Assembly: GCF_030466405.1 (NCBI RefSeq)
Contig: NZ_JAGGJF010000001.1
Coordinates: 496,001-560,000 of the forward strand
Length of the DNA: 64,000 bases
Direction of reading: 5' to 3'
DNA from: Pseudidiomarina terrestris
GTDB taxonomy: Bacteria > Pseudomonadota > Gammaproteobacteria > Enterobacterales > Alteromonadaceae
Shown here: in pieces, positions 40,605-50,053 of the stretch
How the letters are laid out: each line of letters starts with the position of its first letter
How positions within the stretch are numbered: the first letter of the stretch is position 1
The notes under the pieces: generated by a model
What the model was told of the DNA's origin: nothing
Seen by the model: only the letters and a program-made list of their open reading frames with translations
Database searches by the model: none
Position numbers and translations under genes: made by a program

Positions 40605-41769
40605 AGGCGCGTCCCATCATTCGCCAGGAAGGCTCTTTGCCATACATGGTAATGCCCATGCTAAACAGCCGGATGGCGGCAGAACGAATGGTATAGGTCA
40701 TTAATAGCAGTAACAGTAAACTGCCCAGAACTTCCCACCAGCTTACGCTGCCGTCTGCGATGCGCAAAGGCATCACCGCAAAGGAGGTCAGTGGAAACCA
40801 GGATAGAATCTGGGCAAGAATGCCCTGTAAGTTATCCATCACGCCAAAGCCGGCACCAACAAAGAGTGCCGGAATTAACATCATCGCGGTGCGTCCCGAG
40901 TGATTCGGATCATCAATGGTTGCGGCAAAGCCTGCCATCAAAGCATTGATCATCACCAGTCCAACAATGGCAAACACAGTGGTGCTGCCCAGAACCGTCC
41001 AGTTAATGGACGGGAAGTCTAACGGGCGGCCTTCAATCACCATCATTAACAATGACACCAGAACAATAATCAAAAGCACAGTGGCCATGCTTTTCAGACA
41101 GTGCAATGTAATTCCCAGAATCTTGCCATCGATCCACTCGGGCGGGCGAATTATGGTCAATAGCTGTTCCGTTACCCGTTGTTGTTTTTCCTGGGTGATG
41201 GCCGTCATCATCAAGCCAAAACTACCGAAAACGCCGACCATAATGCTGACCAGAATCAACATCGGAATCACCTTGCTGGCGGAGCGGCTGGTTTCTTCCT
41301 CTCCACGCTGCACGGTGATCGACACCCGAACGGGGTCGTTGAGCAGCGCTATCTGACTCGCGTCGAGGGGCAGTGCCTCAAGCTTTTGCTGTTGCAGCCA
41401 GGCCTGGAGTTGCGCCTGCATGCGGTCCTGCCAACCACTGCTGTTTGCTGCCCATAGTTCGGCTCCATAGCCCTCTTCCGGACTCGCGGAAACACGCAAT
41501 ACACCACTGTAGTTTTCACCGAGCTCGGTAAGCGCAGTGGTGGTATCTGACACCGGTTGCCATTTAATGTTGGCAAGCTCCGGTAAGGTCACTGGGGCAA
41601 CAACAGCAACGGTATGAGTTTCTTCCAACGCAGTTTTTAACACGCCCCAGCCCGCGGTCACACCGAACAGTGCCCCGATCAGGACCAGTGAAAAGAGTTC
41701 TTGTTTCCATTTAAAAAAGCGGCGGAATTCAAAGCCGCCAATCCGGATAACCTGGCGCCAGTGTTTCAT
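40588..41769 (-). CDS. ABC-2 type permease, NatB-like
   Basis: The membrane subunit of an exporter, 393 residues. One helix near residues 25-45 is followed by a periplasmic domain (about 50-175) and then five to six helices (about 180-385), the NatB/ABC-2 architecture, with EKQQRVTEQLLTIIRPPEWIDGKILG before the second helix given by its ends EKQQRVTEQL and WIDGKILG. It overlaps the ATPase gene by four bases (ATGA), so the two are translated together. In Bacillus NatAB exports sodium; the substrate here is unknown. Confidence 0.9.
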   Translation of the reverse strand: MKHWRQVIRIGGFEFRRFFKWKQELFSLVLIGALFGVTAGWGVLKTALEETHTVAVVAPVTLPELANIKWQPVSDTTTALTELGENYSGVLRVSASPEEGYGAELWAANSSGWQDRMQAQLQAWLQQQKLEALPLDASQIALLNDPVRVSITVQRGEEETSRSASKVIPMLILVSIMVGVFGSFGLMMTAITQEKQQRVTEQLLTIIRPPEWIDGKILGITLHCLKSMATVLLIIVLVSLLMMVIEGRPLDFPSINWTVLGSTTVFAIVGLVMINALMAGFAATIDDPNHSGRTAMMLIPALFVGAGFGVMDNLQGILAQILSWFPLTSFAVMPLRIADGSVSWWEVLGSLLLLLLMTYTIRSAAIRLFSMGITMYGKEPSWRMMGRAFIGRR

Positions 41770-42692
41770 GAGTTCACCTCCGCGCGAACGGCTTGTAAGT
41801 AGAGATCATGCAGTGCTTGTCGCTGGGGGCTAAACTCAGCCACTGGCGCAATGTCCTGCAGTTGCATCAGTAACTTGTCAGCGGCAAGTTGATCATCGCA
41901 GGTCAGTTCAAAACGGGTGTCGCTCAGAGGCACAGCCTCAATCACACTTGTCAGTATCGATATCTGCTCCGCCTGCACCGACTGGGTAAACTCCACCTGC
42001 AGTCGCTGCTGCTGAACCAGTTGCTGGCGTACCTCTGCCAGACTGCCCTGTGCAATCACCGCGCCCTTATTCATCAACACCAGCTTATTCGCCATGCGCT
42101 CGACCAATGCCATCTGATGGGCGCTTAAAATGACGGTGGTTCCGGTACTACGTAAGTCATTAAGCACGCTCAGCACAAATTCCTGATTCATGGGATCAAG
42201 TCCAGAGAAAGGCTCGTCCAGCATGACCACTTGCGGCTCATGAAGTAAGGTTGCGATCAGCTGAATCTTCTGTTGATTGCCTTTCGATAGTTGGCGCATG
42301 GGTTCACTTGCACGGTCAGTAAGTTCGAACCGATCCAGCCAGCGCTGGATACTTTGTTCCGCTGTGGTTTTATGGACACCTCTCAATCGGGCGATGTAAC
42401 GAAGGTTATCCAGGACCGTGCGCTCCTGATAAAGCCCCCGGTCTTCGGGAAGGTAGCCAAAGGCAGTGCTGGGTAATGCCGTCAAAGGCTGCTGATCCGC
42501 TGCGGACCGATAGACAATCTGGCCGCTGTCCGGCTGAGTTAAGCCCACCATCATGCGCACCAACGACGACTTGCCCGCACCATTGGGGCCCAGTAACGCG
42601 AGGATCTCGCCACCTTTTGCAACCAGACTCACCTGGTCGACAGCCCGTACCGTGGCGTACTCTTTGGTGACATTATTCACTTCAACGTACAT
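41766..42692 (-). CDS. ABC transporter ATPase, NatA-like
   Basis: A 308-residue cytoplasmic ATPase powering the adjacent permease. Walker A GPNGAGKSSL near residue 35, Q-loop VGLTQPDSGQ, signature LSKGNQQKIQL, Walker B VVMLDEPFSGLDP and the H-loop LSAHQMALVE are all present. The C-terminal 80 residues form the extension common in NatA-like ATPases. It begins the natA-natB pair, 120 bp from the pckA terminator. Confidence 0.92.
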   Translation of the reverse strand: MYVEVNNVTKEYATVRAVDQVSLVAKGGEILALLGPNGAGKSSLVRMMVGLTQPDSGQIVYRSAADQQPLTALPSTAFGYLPEDRGLYQERTVLDNLRYIARLRGVHKTTAEQSIQRWLDRFELTDRASEPMRQLSKGNQQKIQLIATLLHEPQVVMLDEPFSGLDPMNQEFVLSVLNDLRSTGTTVILSAHQMALVERMANKLVLMNKGAVIAQGSLAEVRQQLVQQQRLQVEFTQSVQAEQISILTSVIEAVPLSDTRFELTCDDQLAADKLLMQLQDIAPVAEFSPQRQALHDLYLQAVRAEVNS

Positions 42693-42812
42693 GGATGGTT
42701 CTCCAGCTCAACAAGGGATCGCTAGAGATTATTCCACACCACGCCCGATAAGGTCGGTAACTTTAGTTAATAATTTGTTTGCAAATGTGTCGGAGAGCGC
42801 TCTGCCGGGCAT

Positions 42813-42840
42813 AAAAAAACCCGCCAGAAGGCGGGCTTTT
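42813..42840 (-). terminator. Rho-independent terminator after pckA
   Basis: CCCGCC (42820-42825), loop AGAA, GGCGGG (42830-42835), with A7 on the left giving a U7 tract on the minus strand. It lies 25 bp after the pckA stop. Confidence 0.9.
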
Positions 42841-42859
42841 ATTATCTTTTCGTTAGCTT

Positions 42860-44464
42860 TTACTTTAACTGAGGTCCGGCAGCAACAAGTGCCTGACCTT
42901 CTTCATTATCGGTAAATTTTTCGAAATTAGCTACGAAACGGCGCGCCAGATCGTTTGCTTTCAAATCCCACTCAGCGACATCTTCGTAGGTCTTACGCGG
43001 GTCGAGTAAAGAGGTATCCTCAACGCCATGCAACTGAGTTGGCATTGCCAGGTTAAAGTAAGGCAGATTCACAAACTCTGCGTCTTCAATGCTGCCATCC
43101 AGAATCGCGTCAATAATGGCGCGTGTCGCTTTGATCGAGATACGTTTGCCACTACCGTTCCAACCAGTATTCACCAGGTAGGCTTCTGCACCAGCGGCTT
43201 CCATACGCTGCACCAGTACTTCGGCGTACTGCGTTGGGTGTAAGCTTAGGAAAGCTGCGCCAAAACAGCTCGAGAAGGTCGGGGTCGGCTCGGTAATACC
43301 GCGCTCAGTACCTGCCAGTTTGGCCGTGAAACCTGACAAGAAGTGGTACTTGGTTTGCTCTTTGGTGAGTTTGGAAACCGGAGGTAATACGCCAAATGCG
43401 TCTGCTGTCAGGAAGATAACCTTCTTCGCATGACCCGCTTTGGAGACCGGCTTAACGATGTTATCGATGTGATAAATCGGGTAAGAGACGCGTGTATTTT
43501 CGGTTTTTGACCCGTCGTTGAAATCGACAGTACCGTCGTCGCGAACAGTTACATTTTCCAACAAGGCATCACGGCGGATCGCATTATAGATATCCGGTTC
43601 AGCTTCTTGCGATAAGTTAATGGTTTTGGCATAACACCCGCCTTCGAAGTTAAACACGCCGTCATCGTCCCAGCCGTGTTCATCATCGCCAATTAACTGA
43701 CGTTTTGGATCTGTTGAAAGGGTGGTTTTACCCGTACCTGACAGGCCAAAGAAAATTGCTACATCGCCGTCTTCGCCGACGTTTGCGGAGCAATGCATCG
43801 AGGCAATTCCCTGCAACGGCAGGAAATAGTTCATCATCGAGAACATGCCTTTTTTCATTTCGCCGCCATACCAGGTACCACCGATCAACTGGATGCGCTC
43901 GGTGAGGTTAAAGGCGACAAAATTCTCTGAATTCAGCCCATGTTCCTGCCATTTTGAATTGATGCACTTGGCACCATTCATTACCACAAAGTCAGCTTTG
44001 AAGGTCTTCAGCTCTTCCTCGGAAGGGCGGATGAACATGTTTTTTACAAAGTGGGCCTGCCACGCGACTTCGGTAATAAAGCGCACTGACAAACGCGTAT
44101 CTTCGTTAGCACCACAGTAGGTATCAACAACGAACAAGCGCTTACCCGACAACTGACCGGTGACGGTGGTTTTCAGGTCCGCCCAGATCTCCGGCGAAAT
44201 CGCCTTGTTATCATTTTTACCCTGATCAGCCCACCACAAGGTGTCTTTGGTGGTTTCATCACGCACAATGTATTTATCTTTGGGTGAGCGACCCGTAAAG
44301 ATACCAGTATCCACGGCGACAGCGCCAAGATCAGTAACTACACCTTTTTCATAGCCTTGAAGATCGCTGCGCGTTTCTTCTTCAAAAAGCTGGTCATAGG
44401 AAGGGTTGTGAACGATTTCAGTGACGTCTGTAATGCCATAACGGCTTAAATCCAGATCAGTCAT
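42860..44464 (-). CDS. pckA: Phosphoenolpyruvate carboxykinase (ATP)
   Basis: PckA decarboxylates and phosphorylates oxaloacetate to PEP, the entry into gluconeogenesis. The 534-residue protein has the P-loop [13 protein letters not shown], the preceding metal-site segment around MHCSANVG, and the R-region [12 protein letters not shown] near the start. AGGAG lies eight bases before the ATG. The leader 44493-44521 is unusually pyrimidine-rich on the mRNA. It is followed by a strong terminator and appears monocistronic. Confidence 0.97.
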   Translation of the reverse strand: MTDLDLSRYGITDVTEIVHNPSYDQLFEEETRSDLQGYEKGVVTDLGAVAVDTGIFTGRSPKDKYIVRDETTKDTLWWADQGKNDNKAISPEIWADLKTTVTGQLSGKRLFVVDTYCGANEDTRLSVRFITEVAWQAHFVKNMFIRPSEEELKTFKADFVVMNGAKCINSKWQEHGLNSENFVAFNLTERIQLIGGTWYGGEMKKGMFSMMNYFLPLQGIASMHCSANVGEDGDVAIFFGLSGTGKTTLSTDPKRQLIGDDEHGWDDDGVFNFEGGCYAKTINLSQEAEPDIYNAIRRDALLENVTVRDDGTVDFNDGSKTENTRVSYPIYHIDNIVKPVSKAGHAKKVIFLTADAFGVLPPVSKLTKEQTKYHFLSGFTAKLAGTERGITEPTPTFSSCFGAAFLSLHPTQYAEVLVQRMEAAGAEAYLVNTGWNGSGKRISIKATRAIIDAILDGSIEDAEFVNLPYFNLAMPTQLHGVEDTSLLDPRKTYEDVAEWDLKANDLARRFVANFEKFTDNEEGQALVAAGPQLK

Positions 44465-44601
44465 GGGGCGGACTCCTGCGGGTCTAGTCTGAGCAAAAAA
44501 GAAAGAAACAAAAAAAGAAACGAATTTTGGGGCGCGATTCTAACCTGAAATCATCAAAAATGGTAGCTTCGACCGCGCATTGCAGTGCCATTCAGCAGCT
44601 C

Positions 44602-45156
<555 letters not shown>

Positions 45157-45201
45157 CTATGGATTACATCCGCGTACGCTATTCAAAGCACGGAGAATTA
45201 C

Positions 45202-46395
45202 ATGAAGAACGATTTTTATCAACAGCTAGATAGCCAGCTGGAAGAGTTACAGCAAGAAGGCTTATACAAAAAAGAACGCATTATCACCAGCGAGCAAGCA
45301 GCTGAGATTCAGGTGGGTGACGGGTCCTCCGTTCTCAATTTCTGCGCCAATAATTATTTAGGTTTGGCCAATCATCCTGACCTTATTGCTGCTGCTAAAC
45401 AAGGGCTCGACGAGCACGGCTTTGGTACTGCATCGGTGCGTTTTATTTGTGGTACCCAGGATATTCACAAAACCCTTGAAGCCAAGCTTAGCGACTTTCT
45501 GGGCACCGAAGACACGATTCTGTACTCGTCCTGCTTCGATGCTAACGGTGGTTTGTTCGAAACCCTTATGGGACCCGAAGATGCCATCATCAGCGACGAA
45601 CTTAACCATGCCAGCATTATTGACGGCATTCGACTGAGCAAGTCCAAACGCTACCGTTATAAAAATAACGATATGAGCGATCTTGAAGCCCAGTTAAAAC
45701 AAGCCAAGGCTGACGGCGCGCGTCATATTTTAATCGCCACCGATGGTGTGTTCTCGATGGATGGCGTGATTGCTAACATGAAAGCCATTTGTGATCTGGC
45801 CGACCAGTATGGTGCGTTAACCATGATGGACGACTGTCACGCGACTGGCTTTCTGGGTGCCAGCGGTAAAGGCACGCACGAATACTGTGGCGTATTAGGT
45901 CGGGTGGATATTATCACCGGCACGCTGGGTAAGGCGCTTGGCGGTGCATCAGGCGGCTACACCTCAGGTAAAAAGCAAGTGATTGACTGGCTCCGCCAGC
46001 GTTCACGTCCTTATTTGTTCTCGAACTCAGTGGCGCCAGCGATCGTTCAGGCCTCCATTCGTGTATTAGAGATGTTGGAAGAAGGCGACGAGCTACGCCA
46101 GCGCCTGTGGGACAACGCAAACTATTTCCGCACGGAAATGACGAACGCCGGCTTCACCTTGAGTGGTGCTGATCATGCCATCATTCCAGTGATGATCGGC
46201 GACGCTAAACTGGCTTCAGAAATGTCTGACCGTCTCTTGGCTGAAGGCATTTATGTGGTCGGCTTCTCGTTCCCTGTGGTGCCGCGTGGCAAAGCTCGCA
46301 TCCGTACGCAAATGTCGGCTGGGCATACGCGTGAACAGTTGCAACGAGCTATCGATGCTTTTATTCGTATCGGTAAAGATTTAGGCGTCATTTAA
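45202..46395 (+). CDS. kbl: 2-amino-3-ketobutyrate CoA ligase
   Basis: Kbl cleaves 2-amino-3-ketobutyrate with CoA to glycine and acetyl-CoA, the second step of threonine catabolism. The 397-residue PLP enzyme has Lys244 in [25 protein letters not shown] and the N-terminal [14 protein letters not shown] strong GGAG is 7 bp upstream of the ATG. It forms an operon with tdh (14 bp apart), as in E. coli. Confidence 0.97.
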   Translation: MKNDFYQQLDSQLEELQQEGLYKKERIITSEQAAEIQVGDGSSVLNFCANNYLGLANHPDLIAAAKQGLDEHGFGTASVRFICGTQDIHKTLEAKLSDFLGTEDTILYSSCFDANGGLFETLMGPEDAIISDELNHASIIDGIRLSKSKRYRYKNNDMSDLEAQLKQAKADGARHILIATDGVFSMDGVIANMKAICDLADQYGALTMMDDCHATGFLGASGKGTHEYCGVLGRVDIITGTLGKALGGASGGYTSGKKQVIDWLRQRSRPYLFSNSVAPAIVQASIRVLEMLEEGDELRQRLWDNANYFRTEMTNAGFTLSGADHAIIPVMIGDAKLASEMSDRLLAEGIYVVGFSFPVVPRGKARIRTQMSAGHTREQLQRAIDAFIRIGKDLGVI

Positions 46396-46409
46396 ACGCG
46401 GAGGAGCTT

Positions 46410-47438
46410 ATGAAAGCTTTAGCAAAATTACACGCTGAACCTGGCATTTGGATGACCGATGTCGAGCAACCCGAATACGGTTATAACGACCTGCTCATCA
46501 AGATTAAGAAAACCGCCATCTGCGGCACCGACGTACACATTTACAAGTGGGATGAGTGGTCGCAAAAAACCATTCCGGTGCCTATGGTGGTGGGTCACGA
46601 GTACGTAGGTGAGGTTGCCGCCATGGGTGAAGGCGTACGTGGCTTCGCCAAAGGCGACCGCGTCTCTGGCGAAGGGCACATTACCTGTGGTCACTGCCGT
46701 AACTGTCGTGCCGGACGCCGCCATTTATGCCGCAACACTGTAGGTGTTGGCGTCAACCGTCCCGGCGCCTTTGCCGAGTATCTGGTGATTCCTGCCGATA
46801 ACGCCTTTAAGCTTCCCGACGATATCAGCGATGACCTTGCTGCCATTTTTGACCCCTTTGGCAACGCTGTGCACACGGCCTTAGCCTTTGATCTGGTAGG
46901 TGAAGATGTGCTGATCACCGGCGCGGGTCCGATTGGTATCATGGCTGCCGCGGTCGCGCGTCATGTGGGTGCACGCCACGTTGTTATTACCGATGTGAAC
47001 CCTTACCGCTTAGATTTAGCGAAAAAGATGGGTGCGACCCGCGCGGTTGACGTGAGTAAAGAAAAGCTCCGCGACGTGATGTCAGAACTTGGCATGAAAG
47101 AGGGCTTTGACGTCGGCCTAGAGATGTCCGGTGTTCCCTCTGCGTTCAGTCAGATGCTGGAAACCATGAATCATGGCGGCAAAATCGCAATGCTTGGTAT
47201 CCCGCCGCAAAGTGTCGCCATTGACTGGAATCAGGTCATCTTTAAGGGCTTGGTCATCAAAGGTATCTACGGTCGTGAAATGTTCGAGACCTGGTATAAA
47301 ATGGCGAGTTTGTTGCAATCCGGGCTCGACCTGTCGCCTATCCTGACGCACAACATGCCCGTCGATGAATTCGAAAAAGGTTTCGAAATCATGACCTCAG
47401 GCCAGTCGGGTAAGGTTATTCTCGACTGGGAAGCCTAA
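46410..47438 (+). CDS. tdh: L-threonine 3-dehydrogenase
   Basis: Tdh oxidises threonine to 2-amino-3-ketobutyrate with NAD+, feeding Kbl. The 342-residue medium-chain dehydrogenase has the catalytic zinc site [14 protein letters not shown] (Cys38), the structural zinc loop [15 protein letters not shown], and the NAD motif [13 protein letters not shown]. Strong GGAGGAG Shine-Dalgarno. It lies between kbl and glpE with no terminator on either side. Confidence 0.97.
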   Translation: MKALAKLHAEPGIWMTDVEQPEYGYNDLLIKIKKTAICGTDVHIYKWDEWSQKTIPVPMVVGHEYVGEVAAMGEGVRGFAKGDRVSGEGHITCGHCRNCRAGRRHLCRNTVGVGVNRPGAFAEYLVIPADNAFKLPDDISDDLAAIFDPFGNAVHTALAFDLVGEDVLITGAGPIGIMAAAVARHVGARHVVITDVNPYRLDLAKKMGATRAVDVSKEKLRDVMSELGMKEGFDVGLEMSGVPSAFSQMLETMNHGGKIAMLGIPPQSVAIDWNQVIFKGLVIKGIYGREMFETWYKMASLLQSGLDLSPILTHNMPVDEFEKGFEIMTSGQSGKVILDWEA

Positions 47439-47461
47439 GCCACTAAAAGAAGGATGTTACC

Positions 47462-47785
47462 ATGAGCGAGTTCAGCCGAATCAATACCGCTGCAGCACAT
47501 GAACTATGGCAAAGCGGAACGGCAGCTTTTGCCGATATTCGCGATGCCCGTTCATTTGCACTCGGGCATATCCCGGGCTCGGTGCATTTGACCGATGCTT
47601 CGCTCACCGACTTCCTTGCCGATCTGGACGACGACCAACCTGTAGTCGTCGTCTGCTATCACGGTAACAGCAGCCAAGGTGCCGCGCAGTATCTGGCGCA
47701 GCAAGGCATTGAGCCAGTCAGCAGTCTCGACGGCGGATTTACCGCTTGGGCGCAGTTTTACCCGGACGCGGTGGAGCATAGTTAA
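47462..47785 (+). CDS. glpE: Thiosulfate sulfurtransferase GlpE (rhodanese)
   Basis: GlpE is a single-domain cytoplasmic rhodanese that transfers sulfur from thiosulfate to acceptors. The 107-residue protein has the active loop CYHGNSSQGAAQYL with catalytic Cys65, the same position as in E. coli, and SLDGGFTAWAQFYP. It is followed after one base by glpG; the glpR gene that follows in E. coli is absent. Confidence 0.95.
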   Translation: MSEFSRINTAAAHELWQSGTAAFADIRDARSFALGHIPGSVHLTDASLTDFLADLDDDQPVVVVCYHGNSSQGAAQYLAQQGIEPVSSLDGGFTAWAQFYPDAVEHS

Positions 47786-47786
47786 C

Positions 47787-48638
47787 ATGCAAAAATTACT
47801 GACCACCCGCAACGCCGATATGATGAAACGCCTGCACAGTTTTCTCCAACGCCGCGGGGTGCCAGTAACCGTCAGCGAACATGGCAACCAGCTTGAGCTC
47901 TGGCTCGTACAATCAAGCTACAGCGCTCTTGCCAAGGACCTCATAGCTGAATTTAAAGCCGACCCCGACGGCGCTGAAGCAGAGTTGGAGCAAGCGTCTC
48001 AAGCGTCCCCAAGAGCACAACAAACGCCTTCGCTGGTGCAGCAACTACTGCGCCAGGCAGGTCTGGTCACCATCATTTACGCCGTTCTTGTATCCCTTGT
48101 GTTTGCCCTGCTCAATACCCAACTGGCAATGCCTTTATTTGAGAATCTGCGTATCAGCGATAGTTTCACGGATCTTCCCTGGCTCCAGCCCTGGCGTTTC
48201 TTAACCCCAACGCTGTTGCATTTCAGTGTGCTTCATTTCCTCTTTAATGTGTTCTGGTGGTGGTATCTGGGGGGTCGTTTCGAGCGTGCCTACGGCTCCT
48301 TGTATCTGCTGATCGCGCTGGTGGCCTGTGCGGTGTTCTCCAATGTCATGCAATTCATGGTAAGCGGGCCCTACTTTGGCGGGCTTTCTGGTGTAGTTTA
48401 CGGGCTCTTTGGCATCGCCGTGGTGGTCGCCTGGCAGCGCCCTGCCCACCCGTTGTTCTTACCCATAGGTCTCATCGGCTTTATGTTGGTCTGGCTGTTG
48501 CTCGGTTATACCGATTTGCTATGGGTCAATGTTGCCAATACCGCACACTCCGCAGGTCTGATTGCCGGGCTCGTGTTGGGCATCGCTATTCGTGTCATTG
48601 AACATATTAACAAAACCAACACCGCGCATGGCAGCTGA
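47787..48638 (+). CDS. glpG: Rhomboid intramembrane protease GlpG
   Basis: GlpG cleaves transmembrane segments of substrate proteins within the inner membrane. The 283-residue protein has a cytoplasmic N-terminal domain (1-85), six membrane helices, nucleophile GGLSGVVYGLFG (Ser201) and NTAHSAG (His254), the same positions as the E. coli catalytic dyad. The ATG at 47787 begins two bases after the glpE stop and has GGAG upstream. An open frame continues upstream but only through glpE. Confidence 0.96.
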   Translation: MQKLLTTRNADMMKRLHSFLQRRGVPVTVSEHGNQLELWLVQSSYSALAKDLIAEFKADPDGAEAELEQASQASPRAQQTPSLVQQLLRQAGLVTIIYAVLVSLVFALLNTQLAMPLFENLRISDSFTDLPWLQPWRFLTPTLLHFSVLHFLFNVFWWWYLGGRFERAYGSLYLLIALVACAVFSNVMQFMVSGPYFGGLSGVVYGLFGIAVVVAWQRPAHPLFLPIGLIGFMLVWLLLGYTDLLWVNVANTAHSAGLIAGLVLGIAIRVIEHINKTNTAHGS

Positions 48639-49215
48639 GTTTCCTGAGATCCGTTTCCCGGTCGTCGCACAAGGCGGAGAGGCGAACTGGGATGCTCCAC
48701 AGGCTACGGCAAACTGGTCTTCCTGTGCCAAAGACTGGCTGTTAGACCCTGACTCACTCACGGCGAAGCTGAAATCACGCTGTCAGCAGTTTAGCGTCCA
48801 ACTTTTAGGTCAACATGAAGCCTCGTTACTGGCTGATGAGCAGCGCTGGCTGGGCCAGCAGCAGGCCTGCGTCGTACGCGAAGTCATCCTTTGGTGTGAC
48901 CAGCAACCCTGGGTTTTTGCCCGCAGTGTGTTTCCGCTGCAAGCCCTTGCCCAGCAGCAGCTGGGGCTGAAGCAGCTGGGCGACAAGCCGCTCGGCGAAC
49001 ACTTGTTCAAACAGCCGGATTTACGCCGCAGTAGCGTCGAAGTCTCTAGTTTTGCGCCTGACTCAAAAGTTGGCCAACTGCACCAGCAGCTCGGTTTCCC
49101 CCCTGCTACACTATTTGGCCGTAGAAGTTGTTTTACCGCCGCTGCCCAGCAAGTTCTGGTCGCTGAAGTTTTTATTGGCGCCTCACCTTTAGCACAGGAG
49201 AATTCCGATGACTAA
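48628..49215 (+). CDS. ubiC: Chorismate lyase UbiC
   Basis: UbiC converts chorismate to 4-hydroxybenzoate, the first step of ubiquinone synthesis. The 195-residue protein (E. coli 165) keeps REVILWCDQQPWVFARSVFP, LGDKPLGEHLF and FGRRSCFTAA with VAEVFIGASPL at the end. The ATG at 48628 lies within the last 11 bp of glpG. The stop overlaps the ubiA start by eight bases, as expected for a ubiCA pair. Confidence 0.92.
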   Translation: MAAEFPEIRFPVVAQGGEANWDAPQATANWSSCAKDWLLDPDSLTAKLKSRCQQFSVQLLGQHEASLLADEQRWLGQQQACVVREVILWCDQQPWVFARSVFPLQALAQQQLGLKQLGDKPLGEHLFKQPDLRRSSVEVSSFAPDSKVGQLHQQLGFPPATLFGRRSCFTAAAQQVLVAEVFIGASPLAQENSDD

Positions 49216-50053
49216 CCCCTACTGGCGACTGATGCGCGCCGATCGTCCTATCGGCACCCTGTTACTGGCCTGGCCCATGCTCGCTGCATTGTTGATTGCC
49301 GGCGCGGGCAATCCACCGCTGAAGGTTGTGGTGTTATTTTTAATCGGCGCCTTCGTTATGCGCTCTGCCGGCTGCGTCATCAATGATTTCGCCGATCGCG
49401 CAATTGACGGCCACGTGACGCGAACCAGACAGCGTCCGCTGGCCACAGGGGAAGTGAAAAGCTGGCAAGCGCTGCTGCTCTTTATCGGTCTGCTCATCAT
49501 TGCTTTTCTGATTGTACTGCAGTTCAACAAGTCAACCATTTTATTGAGCTTTGCAGCGGCCGGAGTGGCGATACTCTATCCTTTCTGCAAACGCTTCACC
49601 CAGCTGCCACAAGTGGTTCTCGGTATCGCCTTCAGCTTTGGGATTCTGATGCCCTTTACCGCGCTTGAGCAAGGTTTACCTCTTGCTGCGTGGCTTCTGT
49701 TTGCGGCGAACATCTGCTGGACCGTAGCCTACGACACCGAGTACGCCATGGCTGATCGTGCCGATGATATGAAGATAGGGGTGAAATCCACGGCGATATT
49801 GTTCGGTGGTTTTGACAAGCTGGCAATTGCCCTGCTGCAAGTGGCAACTTTAGGATTTTTGGCAGCCTTAGGGCATCTGCTGGTATTGGGTTGGATTTAC
49901 TGGCTAGCTTTGCTGGTGATTGTGCTGCTCTTTGTCTGGCAACAGTTCCTGATCTGGTACCGCGAGCCGCAACGCTGTTTCCGCGCGTTTTTGCATAACA
50001 ACCACGTAGGATGGGTGCTCGCGGCCGCAATAGCCGCGAGCTACTGGTATTAG
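49208..50053 (+). CDS. ubiA: 4-hydroxybenzoate octaprenyltransferase UbiA
   Basis: UbiA attaches the polyprenyl chain to 4-hydroxybenzoate in the inner membrane. The 281-residue protein has eight or nine membrane helices and both aspartate-rich motifs, NDFADRAIDGHVTRTRQRPL (near residue 60) and YDTEYAMADRADD (near 180). Overlap with ubiC ensures coupled translation. It meets plsB tail to tail with a four-base overlap. Confidence 0.96.
   Translation: MTNPYWRLMRADRPIGTLLLAWPMLAALLIAGAGNPPLKVVVLFLIGAFVMRSAGCVINDFADRAIDGHVTRTRQRPLATGEVKSWQALLLFIGLLIIAFLIVLQFNKSTILLSFAAAGVAILYPFCKRFTQLPQVVLGIAFSFGILMPFTALEQGLPLAAWLLFAANICWTVAYDTEYAMADRADDMKIGVKSTAILFGGFDKLAIALLQVATLGFLAALGHLLVLGWIYWLALLVIVLLFVWQQFLIWYREPQRCFRAFLHNNHVGWVLAAAIAASYWY

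Noticed and set aside
47679..47786. Longer glpG start inside glpE
   Set aside because: The extra residues are a shifted reading of glpE; the ATG at 47787 gives catalytic residues at the standard GlpG positions.
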